DNA of 64,000 nucleotides from positions 22,017,285-22,081,284 of the forward strand of contig CM055106.1 of NCBI GenBank assembly GCA_029204225.1, read 5' to 3'. A program made the position numbers and the translations under genes. This stretch comes from Diphasiastrum complanatum (Eukaryota; Streptophyta; Lycopodiopsida; Lycopodiales; Lycopodiaceae). The notes below the pieces were generated by a model. It was not told the origin of the DNA and searched no databases. It saw only the letters and a program-made list of their open reading frames with translations. Shown here one piece after another: positions 13,401 through 20,480 of this stretch (position 1 is its first letter; every line of letters begins with the position of its first letter).

Positions 13401-16400
13401 GCTTTGTTCTTCCCATCTGCATCGAACTTTATCTTGAATACCCACTTGCAACCGATGGCTTTTTTGTCTGCTGGTAGGTGCACTAGATTCCAAGCTTTGT
13501 TCTTCTCAATTGATTCCATTTCCTCAATCATGGCTTTATGCCAATCATCCCAGTCTGGCCTTCCCCGAGCTTCATGATAACTCCCTGGCTCTAACATATT
13601 TTCCTCGCTTAAAAGTGGCATCTCATCAAAGGGCTCTGGAGCTCTCTTCGTTCTGGTTGGTCTTTTCTCGGTGTCTAAATCCACCTCCTGTTGAGCAGCA
13701 TCCATACTCCTTGTCCTTCGCATACTGACAGCCTCAATGGTTTTATTGACAATGCCTTGCTCTTCAATGACCTCTTGTGGTATGCTGTCTGAGTCCCCAT
13801 CATCCTTTTGAGAGGTATTGGTGCTTGAGATCAAGATGACATCATCTGGAAACGGTCCACCATGGTAGACATTGTGTCTCTTTCCCGCATCAGGTTCTGC
13901 ACTGACGATCTTGATGGGATCTTCATCAAAGATCACATCCCTGGCTGCGATGAATTTCTTTGTGGTGAGATCGTATAGCTTATATCCTTTCGTCCCTTCT
14001 GGGAATCCCACAAACAGGCATTTGGTGGATTTGGAATCCAACTTTTTCCTTTTCTCCTTAGGAACATGGACGTAAGCTACGCATCCGAAGACCCTGAAGT
14101 AGTCTACTCTTGGCTTCTTCCCATACCACATCTCATATGGCGTCTTATCAATTAGTGCCTTGGTGGGAATTCTGTTGATGATGTATCCGGCTGTGGCAAC
14201 GGCTTCCGCCCACAAATGTTTTGGCAGGTCTCTCTCGTGCAACATACGCCTGGCCATCTCCATAATAGCCTTTTTTTTCTCTCTAACACCCCATTTTGCT
14301 CTGGGGTGTATGGAACAGTGAATTCCCTTGCTATGAGGTCACCGCTGAGTCCAGATACCAATAAGGATCGGCTGTCAGGGTCTGCCTCTTCCCTTTTGGC
14401 TTTCCATGAATTAGTTCATTGTTGGATCCTGAAGAAAAGACTTCTGATGACTCCTTTGACGTTTCTTGATTGCTCCAGCTATCATCGGCCATCATTGCAA
14501 AGGCATCTGCAATGTCATCAACTTCGTCTATGATATTGGCCTGGTCTGGCACTCTTCTCTGAAGATCAGCCTTCTTTTTGTTGCAGTCTCTTATGAAGTG
14601 TCCTGGACGGTCGCAGTAGTAGCACTTCTTCTCTGACTTGCCCTGCCAAGCCTTCTTCTTCGGTTCTTTGTTGAATTGACTCGCCTGGCTTCCTTCACCG
14701 CTACCTCTGGCACCTTTACGTTCATCTTCTTGAACCCGCTCAGCAATGCCATCTTGTCCTGCGTGGGGTTGATTCTTCTCCTACTTTCCTCTTGAATCAA
14801 TCTTTTGGTTATGAATTCCATATCAAGCTTCTAAACATGACCCAGGTCAGGCCAAGAAAATGTTTTAGCCCTTTAACCCAAAATGGGCAGTTAACATTGT
14901 CAGTTGGTGTCCCGTGAACTGGAAACCAACAGTCCTCCCCCTAACCCTAATATGTGGTTGCTCTAATAAGCATACCTCTTAAGTAGTGGGCCGGTTACCA
15001 TTAAGGGCATCCTATGGGACCAAGTACCCTAATCACTAGAAGGTTCCACCAAAGGCCTCTAGATAGTATATAGCGGGCCATCATTCAGTCATTAGGTAGA
15101 TTATTGAATTCCTTCTATCCTAACAAGTATTGCTTGGGCTTTTCGGGGCTATCATTATAAAACTCCACCATGCTATCGGTTATACAACCAGCCGAAAGGA
15201 GATTTTTAGCAAGGTTAGGAATATACAAAGCATTTTGAATCATTCCTATTTCACCTTTTTGCAAGTTGCTAAGAATGTCACCTTTTCCTTCTGTTTCTTG
15301 GGTTGAATCATCTTCAAGAATCACATTGCATTTTGCTGTCCCTTGAAATCAGAGAACCATCCCATCTTTGAGGCCCTGTATGAGGATTCACTTTATCTCA
15401 CCTTGAAAAAGGCAACATCTATGGTAGAAAAAGAGGTAGAAATGCTGGGAGCAGGCGGGGGAAGAGGGATGGGAGTTAAAAGATTTGAGGAAAGAGGAGA
15501 GCTGGCAGAGAGGACATTTGAGATTGCAAAGTGGACCTTTGAGATTGCGTAATGGACATTTAAAATTTCACTTCTAGCAAACAATATAATTCTACGACTG
15601 AGTGCAACTTGAAGAGCATCATGTGAGAACGAGACAGATGAACGAGAGACAGACATGATGTATAGAGAAGGCATAACACAAATATTGAATTGTGAATGAA
15701 TGAAACAAAATCATAATAATCAAAATTTATTGAAAACACGAACAAACATGAACAAATGATATGAAAATCGGGTACTAAACTAACATGGGTGTAATGAAAA
15801 GTAATCAAAACTAACACGATCGAAAGATGAACAATAGGGAACGTAAATGTAACCAAAGGCCATATAGAAAGAAACCTAATAACAAAAACAATATTAAAGA
15901 AATGAATTTAAACAAACATAGTGGTAAGATTGAAAATGTGAGACAAAAAACGTATTGGGTCGGTGTAGGAACCAGCAAGATCAGGGTAGGGTCAGGGTAA
16001 GGAAGAGGAAGAATGGGAGAGAAGCGTAGGGCAAGGGATCACGGGCGTGGAGGATACGTCGGACAATAAGGGAGGACAACAAGATGTGGATGGGCAGAGG
16101 ATCATAGGTGGTAAGGCGCAGGCATTAGCTAGATTGTAGAGGAGAGAGGAGCGTTGAAGAGGCAGAGAAGACATGATGGGAAATCAATGATCGGACAACG
16201 GGAGTGCAGACAACGGGTGGCTGTAAATCAAAGATGGGCAAGCGTGTACAGTCAGGCAACAGGATGGTAGACAAGCGGTAGAGCAGGCAGGCTTTTTAGG
16301 GCAGCGACGGGCAGGCAGGTGGCATTAGGCAGGTACAGCAGGCGGAAACCAGGCAGGTAGCAGGCAGAATCGGGCAACTTGGGTAGGGCGCAATGCAGGA

Positions 16401-18900
16401 GAAGAACACAAGCAGGAGGCAAGGCAGATCGGGCAAAGGGTGATGGATGGGAAGCGTGGACAATGAAGACTGAGGGAGGAGCAAAGATGTGGATAGGAAG
16501 TTCAACGTGAGCAGGTTCAGACAGCAATGGAGGTAGCAGGATCAATGTGGGTAGGGCCAAGCAACAGCCGAGATGGGAGATGGCAGCTTTCCAGCGATGG
16601 AGTGATGGGCAAGGATTGGCTTGAGGAGCGCGTGGGCAAGAGGTATGCGTAGGAAGATAGCAGCGGACAAGACAGGATAAGGAAGAGAGGCGGGCCAGGA
16701 GCTACGTTGGGCTTGTAGAGTAGCTACGGATCAATAAGAGAGAGAGGGAGCTCGTGGAACATGTACAGGGAGGTCGTGATCAGAAAACGTGGACAGCAAA
16801 ATCAATGGAGTCACACATACCTCCCATTTGTTCCCTTTTTTTCCGTCTTTCTTCGTCCCCATTTCACACACCTGCTAGAATACTGCTAGAATAGGGTCCC
16901 ATAAAGGCATGCCCTTAATTGTAACTGGCCCAGCATCTAAAAACATGCTAGTTAGAGCAACTACTAATTAGGGTTAGGGGGAGGACGAGTCCATAACACC
17001 TACCCAAAATCTTGAACACATGAAGTGTCTGTAAGGCTTGCATTTTGGGCAAGCACAATAGAAGCAAGATTTCATATCATCCTAAAACTTTTGGAGGCAA
17101 CAATCTTAATTGCTCGCCAATTTGTTAAAATTGTCCTCGATTTCTTACCTAAAGACATCGGAATAAGACCGTTCGGCACCTATATAAATCATACAATTGG
17201 TGCATCTCAACCCTTTCGATATAAAAGTGCGAATTTTATATCACATACTCCACTTTCCCTTTCATAAGAAAAATACCTCTTGTGCATTTATAGAGCCCAT
17301 AGGGAGTCAGATAGTATCTCAATAGAATCATGATGATCATCCAACTTGGAATGTGATCTGGTGATAATTCTCGAGTAACAGCGTAATACAATCCTCACAG
17401 TTCAAAGTATCCTCAATACTCTAGACGTGAGAAATTCCACTCATCGTCACCTGCTCCTACGATTTCTTGCACAAAGCCAAACACCTCCTTACTAGAGCAC
17501 ATGATAATAAGCTGCAAGAACTTACAGCATAAGATGATTCAAAGAATGGACTTTTCAAATGATCCCAAAATATTTTCAGAAACAAGGCCATATCAGAAAA
17601 TCTCACGTAAGATGACATCAAAATATGTTACAGGATTTGCAAATGTGTTATGTATACTGAGAGGGGATGCACTGAATCAAGATGTCATTACCTGCATATA
17701 GTATCATTTTATATACAGTCAGATACAATACACAGTCATTTCAGGAGACTAACTGCAAACTTCCATTGTATGTAGCTTTAATTACTCTTATTTGCCTTAA
17801 AAAATTAGGTGTTCTAACTTGGCCCAGTTTTCTTCTTAAACTGCAGAATCATCCACTTAAAAACATTCTTGCACCTTCCTGTCAACTACTGACTATTGTA
17901 ACCTGTACATAATTATAAAGAAGACAGTCTCAAAGTGACTTGTAAATTAATGGGATTGCATTTAGATACAGCGAATAAATCTCACAAAACTTTGCTACAA
18001 ATATGCAGAGGTATGGTGACTCACCATAGGCACGATTTGGATCAAAGGCAGCCTCATCCTCGAGAATAAACTTGATTGGAAAATGTTGCGGAGCATTCTG
18101 ACAGACAAACCTGGTGCACCCACAATGAAGTACTCAGCATGTAGTGCCCTATTTTATCCATAAACGACTCACAATACAACAATAACTGGAAAGATTGCAA
18201 AATAAACTCAGAAAAATGTGAATGGTAATTACTAATAACCATGCGCAACAGAATTTACCACATGAAGTTCGAGGTGTAAGTTAACAGTTCATCAGAGCCG
18301 TAAGCACATTGAAATCCAATCGGCATTATGTATCTAGATATTTTGCATACCGGAGAGAAACTGTGCAGACTTAATTCTCGCATCATTGATTTATATAGCT
18401 CATTTTGTTAAAGGCATAGCTGAAGCAGTCAAAAAACTGGTGAAAATTACATAAGCCAAGCCAGACCATACAAGGAGCAAAGCTATGTGATAAGCAAGAA
18501 CCAGAGATTACTTAGCGATTCGCATTCCAATGGGGCTGTAAGGATCGCAAGGCACTACTATGAGCAGCAAAAAAGTAGCCAACAACCTGTTACGCACACC
18601 ATACAGACGCAATCGTAAAAAAATCCGAGCAACTAAGCCATCAAGTGTCATAACATCAAATCTATTCTACAGATATCATTTACATTATCGATGCACAATC
18701 GCCTTCAGCAAGAAGAAAGAAAGATAGTATATGACTCACGCCATGGCCCAAGAACTTCTCAGGTTTGTGATCACAAGCAAGGCCGCAAGAAGGTTCACGT
18801 ATATTGGACCAAACGAGATGAGGAGAGCTAGAATACTACGCAAGGCTTGCCCCTGCTCCTGCTCCTGCTCCTGCTCCTGCTGCTGCTTCAAAACCGCCAT
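4549..18900 (-). CDS. DGAT2: Diacylglycerol O-acyltransferase 2, complete nine-exon gene
   Basis: The family catalyses the last step of triacylglycerol synthesis: acyl-CoA plus diacylglycerol at the ER membrane. Exons (minus strand): 18900-18740, 18586-18512, 18110-18025, 8059-7953, 6226-6071, 5571-5485, 5043-4946, 4837-4750, 4650-4549. All introns are GT-AG and the join is 960 nt with no internal stop, giving 319 aa, close to the usual plant length (a little over 300). A Gln/Glu-rich N terminus (residues 5-18) is followed by two hydrophobic segments (about 20-46 and 52-67). Conserved blocks are EPHSVLPLG in place of the animal HPHG, the stretch from FYTP to [27 protein letters not shown], and [13 protein letters not shown] near the C terminus. 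Intron 3 (8060-18024) is enlarged by mobile elements. The residue before each exon join matches family expectation. The C terminus (KNTPLHIY) diverges from the usual -DLEL-IL ending. Confidence 0.93.
4750..4837 (-). CDS. DGAT2: DGAT2 exon 8
   Basis: Encodes [20 protein letters not shown] and KVLQPSKEK. The acceptor is ctcttgcag|TACTCC. An upstream AG (ttacag|GGCTG, about 19 nt earlier) breaks the frame, so the inner AG is the correct site. Donor AAAAA|GTGAGT. Confidence 0.9.
4946..5043 (-). CDS. DGAT2: DGAT2 exon 7
   Basis: Acceptor gttgtag|ACAAG, donor TACGG|GTAAGT. Encodes [20 protein letters not shown] then [11 protein letters not shown]. Confidence 0.91.
5485..5571 (-). CDS. DGAT2: DGAT2 exon 6
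   Basis: Acceptor ttgttaag|GTGG, donor GGTCAG|GTTTGT; 29 codons. Encodes [20 protein letters not shown] and then VFCFGQ, one of the most conserved stretches of the family. Confidence 0.93.
6071..6226 (-). CDS. DGAT2: DGAT2 exon 5
   Basis: Acceptor gactag|GTTTTT, donor CATGAG|GTTAGT; 52 codons in phase 0. Contains [20 protein letters not shown] and [12 protein letters not shown], both typical of DGAT2. Confidence 0.93.
7241..7459. repeat. (CCCT)n, C-run and two (CT)n microsatellites
   Basis: A CCCT run from 7241 passes into a C-run and a (CT)n tract to 7293. A second, pure (CT)n of 69 bp lies at 7391-7459. Both are in DGAT2 intron 4. Confidence 0.95.
7953..8059 (-). CDS. DGAT2: DGAT2 exon 4 (catalytic EPHS block)
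   Basis: Acceptor gttgcag|TTTTT, donor AGTGTG|GTAAGC. It encodes [20 protein letters not shown] followed by the [15 protein letters not shown] stretch. The EPHS tetrad is the plant counterpart of the acyltransferase HPHG motif. Confidence 0.93.
8060..10560. other. DGAT2 intron 3, 3' part: degraded repeat DNA
   Basis: Mostly unassignable. At about 9695-9830 the plus strand reads [17 protein letters not shown] and, a little later, [15 protein letters not shown], which resembles a decayed retrotransposon Gag tail with half of a CCHC zinc knuckle. No LTR or pol can be tied to it. Confidence 0.3.
10580..10930 (+). mobile_element. Relic LTR end with primer binding site
   Basis: A U5-like stretch ends ...tttctaaca at about 10913. 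TTTGGTATCAAAG follows directly, close to the initiator-tRNA-Met primer binding site (TGGTATCAGAGC) of plant copia elements. A C-run of 20 lies at 10588-10607. No pol follows, so this is an orphan remnant. The left edge is not resolved. Confidence 0.45.
11743..12072 (-). repeat. Copia A 3' LTR, complete (330 bp)
   Basis: On the minus strand it begins TGTTGGTTTCCAGTTC at 12072 and ends ...TCTAACA at 11743. Its first 101 bp match 14831-14931. GTCCT lies just outside. Confidence 0.9.
12088..14263 (-). pseudogene. Copia A integrase end, reverse transcriptase and RNase H
   Basis: The frame from 14263 carries the integrase C-terminal region ([13 protein letters not shown]) and an RT with [49 protein letters not shown] and the catalytic [10 protein letters not shown] 1-nt frameshift near 12730 moves to the frame that continues [28 protein letters not shown] (RNase H), [11 protein letters not shown] and [17 protein letters not shown], stopping at 12088. 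The LTR follows within about 15 bp after a purine tract. Not functional as it stands. Confidence 0.9.
14152..14821 (-). pseudogene. Copia A gag tail joined to the integrase end
   Basis: Three overlapping open frames. The first starts inside Gag ([13 protein letters not shown]) and a CCHC-type stretch ([14 protein letters not shown]) follows. Then comes [12 protein letters not shown], the protease active-site region with Ala-Val where Gly-Ala is usual. It runs directly into [17 protein letters not shown], the integrase C-terminal signature, so several hundred codons of protease and integrase core are missing. Confidence 0.82.
14831..14931 (-). repeat. Copia A 5' LTR stub (101 bp)
   Basis: This is the first 101 bp of the LTR. 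It breaks off at ...catgtttag and joins the gag fragment. Reverse transcription regenerates both LTRs, so this truncation must postdate insertion (inference). Confidence 0.88.
15115..15330 (-). pseudogene. Copia protease/pre-integrase fragment inside the TIR element
   Basis: The minus strand encodes [20 protein letters not shown] followed by [19 protein letters not shown], the standard segment between protease and integrase of copia polyproteins. It lies inside the TIR element and outside copia A, and no LTR accompanies it. It is either a captured fragment or the relic of another insertion. Confidence 0.75.
15985..16800. repeat. G/A-rich, strand-asymmetric filler of the TIR element
   Basis: The plus strand is purine-rich and poor in C. 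It has many short gggtagggtcaggg, gcaggcagg and gatggg words, and several G-runs close enough together to form quadruplexes. No frame resembles a known protein. Confidence 0.5.
17000..18020. other. DGAT2 intron 3, 5' part: no feature seen
   Basis: AT-rich intron sequence between the right end of the TIR element and exon 3. I see no protein similarity, RNA gene or repeat. Confidence 0.5.
18025..18110 (-). CDS. DGAT2: DGAT2 exon 3
   Basis: Acceptor gcaccag|GTTTG, donor TATG|GTGAGT. It encodes [14 protein letters not shown], then [13 protein letters not shown], the family block just before the EPHS motif. The 9,965 bp intron that follows holds the TIR element and copia element A. Confidence 0.9.
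18512..18586 (-). CDS. DGAT2: DGAT2 exon 2
   Basis: Acceptor gcgtaacag|GTTG, donor GCTAA|GTAATC. It encodes the second hydrophobic segment [15 protein letters not shown] and then [10 protein letters not shown]. The phases join exons 1 and 3 exactly. Confidence 0.88.
   Translation of the reverse strand, partial: VVGYFFAAHSSALRSLQPHWNANR
18740..18900 (-). CDS. DGAT2: DGAT2 exon 1
   Basis: The start is the only ATG after a GC-rich leader of gaggcg and gcagg repeats. It encodes 53 codons plus 2 nt: MAVLKQQQ, a Gln/Glu hexanucleotide tract, then [20 protein letters not shown], the first hydrophobic segment. The donor is GC|GTGAGT. Confidence 0.88.
18850..18886 (-). repeat. Coding hexanucleotide repeat in DGAT2 exon 1
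   Basis: CAGGAG repeats (minus strand) encode the alternating Gln-Glu tract at residues 6-18. Confidence 0.9.
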
Positions 18901-19625
18901 CGCCAATCCTGCCTGCCTGCCTGCCTCGCCTCCCTCGCCTCCCTCGCAGACAGACAGATTCAGTTAAACTTTTCCTTCGATCTGCAAATATTTCTTCTTC
19001 TTCTTGCTATCTCTAGCACACTGGCTAATTTAACGTCCTGACCGTTGGATTTTATCGCATACATTCAGATCTTGCCACGTTTTCCTTTTCAAAAGAAACC
19101 GCTACCAGAAGTACACGTGGCAGATTTGCCACCTGGCGAGAATCTAAACGGTGCGCCACTCGCTCTCCCTGCATACTCTGCGAATTGACAAAAGGACGGC
19201 CGGGCTGGCAATCGTACCGGGGCCTACAGACACTGAGGGTTTCAGCTCACCCACTTGGATGCCAGCCACGTCAATCAGCTGATACGACGTGGCGAGATCG
19301 CCATACTTCAATAATATCCAATGGTGCGGGCCTAACGACTTTGGTGACATTTAAGGGACAGTGACCAGCAATGCATGTTTCACGTGCGCCCACTTGGATG
19401 CCAGCCACGTGTCATATCGCCAAGTGCGAGGAATTCAACAAACCATTCACAAACACGTGTCAAAATCTAAATGGTTCTAATGACATCCAACGGTTGCGGG
19501 TTTAAAACGCATGGACTACCGGAGGGTGAAAAGGGGGGGGGGGGGTGGTGGCAGCAGCAATGGATGACGTGTGGGCACCCATAGTACAGACGGACAACGT
19601 GGAGACAGTAGCTTTCCACGTGGCG
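18901..19625 (-). promoter_or_regulatory. DGAT2 upstream region with clustered ACGT/G-box motifs
   Basis: Five palindromic CACGTG cores lie at 19114, 19381, 19406, 19454 and 19617. Other ACGT motifs lie near 19076, 19267, 19287, 19567 and 19598, several with the GGC flank typical of ABA-response elements. Such motifs bind bZIP and bHLH factors. A short unit, cacttggatgccagccacgt, occurs twice (about 19251 and 19391). All lie 0.2-0.7 kb upstream of the DGAT2 ATG. No TATA box is obvious. Confidence 0.6.
19530..19550. repeat. G homopolymer (13 G)
   Basis: A run of G at 19533-19545, followed by tggtggcagcagc, within the DGAT2 upstream region. Confidence 0.9.
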
Positions 19626-19949
19626 CCATTTAATTGGATTTCAACTTCTTGAGTTCCTTAGCAGTGAGCACCAATAAGCCCACTAATAAGCCTCTATCTT
19701 TGGGCAAAAGTCACCCTCAGATATTGTCCTATATTGTTCTGTCGGGGAAGGGTCTTCTGCCTCAGGCTACTATGAGGAGGTGACCTTTTAGACCATGAAA
19801 ACGTTTTTTACTCTTTTTTGCATGCACCTTTGGCATTTGGAAGGTGCGTGTAAATTTTTAAAAGGAAACAATTGTTGTCACTCTCTACTGGAATTCAGTA
19901 TTTAAACAGTTTTTTTATTTTTGTATTCTTTTCAAATCCAATCTTTGTC

Positions 19950-20012
19950 GTTTTGATTTTCGACGACTTGAATGCTTCTTGTTTTGATTTTCAACGACTT
20001 GAATGCTTCTTG
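19950..20012. repeat. 31-bp tandem duplication
   Basis: gttttgattttcgacgactt at 19950 recurs at 19981 with one change, and each copy continues gaatgcttctt. Confidence 0.85.
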
Positions 20013-20404
20013 TGACATATCAACCACCTTGTTCTCTTTCTACCCAGTACTTGATTGTATTTATTTGATTTGTATAGGTATTAGGGGAAAGCCCTCCTTT
20101 TTCTGCTTTTGAGACCTCATGCATGTAGGAAGTAGCCCACATAAAGCCACAAAGGCTTTACATTGATGTTTTTTGCCCATGGCTTTATGGGAATAAGGCA
20201 CCACAATGTATGCAATAACCCTTTTATTCAATCTACTAGTTTGCTTTGTACAAATATGCATGTGCACGTTAAATGTTGTGACATTGACATAGTGGATCCT
20301 TGAGTTCTTTATTTAGGCTCAACTAAGCATAAGGGCAATTCAAACACACACTACATTAATTGTCACTTAATCTACGTATGGAGTAGTCATTTTATTACAT
20401 TCAC

Positions 20405-20480
20405 TCAAGGTTGTTGGCTCAATTGGTTATCTTGACATCCAAAGTCTCTTTGGTCTCAAGTTTGAGCCTCCCCTTGGAAA
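20405..20480 (+). mobile_element. Possible tRNA-derived SINE head
   Basis: TGGCTCAATTGGTTA at about 20411 resembles a Pol III A box. AGTTTGAGCCTCC, about 45 bp further on, resembles a B box (GGTTCGANNCC). The spacing suits a tRNA-derived SINE. The sequence would not fold into a good tRNA and I could not define the 3' end. Confidence 0.4.

Larger units (their letters stand above)
11743..14931 (-). mobile_element. Ty1/copia element A, internally deleted, with TSD GTCCT
   Basis: On the minus strand the order is 5' LTR stub (14931-14831), gag tail, broken protease, integrase C-terminal end, RT, RNase H, and complete 3' LTR (12072-11743). GTCCT flanks it at 11738-11742 and 14932-14936. It sits in the left arm of the TIR element and in the sense direction of DGAT2. 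Two large deletions are evident: one from inside the 5' LTR into gag, the other from the protease DSG-type motif to near the end of integrase. LTR starts TGTTGG, preceded by a purine tract. The shared 101 bp of the LTRs differ at 4 positions. Confidence 0.92.
11728..16996. mobile_element. Terminal-inverted-repeat element, split by copia A
   Basis: The left arm starts TTATGGACTCGTCCT (11728-11742) and, after the copia insertion, resumes CCCCCTAACCC at 14937, running to about 15021. The right arm (16894-16996) is its reverse complement, beginning (on the minus strand) TTATGGACTCGTCCTCCCCC. The arms are about 100 bp with moderate divergence. Without the insertion the element is about 2.08 kb. 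I see no transposase and no clear target duplication, so the superfamily is open. Alternatives are a non-autonomous DNA transposon or two LTR-like ends in opposite orientation. Confidence 0.6.

Noticed and set aside
18731-19041. Plus-strand frames with poly-Leu or Cys-Ser repeats
   Set aside because: Antisense shadow of DGAT2 exon 1 and its hexanucleotide repeat.
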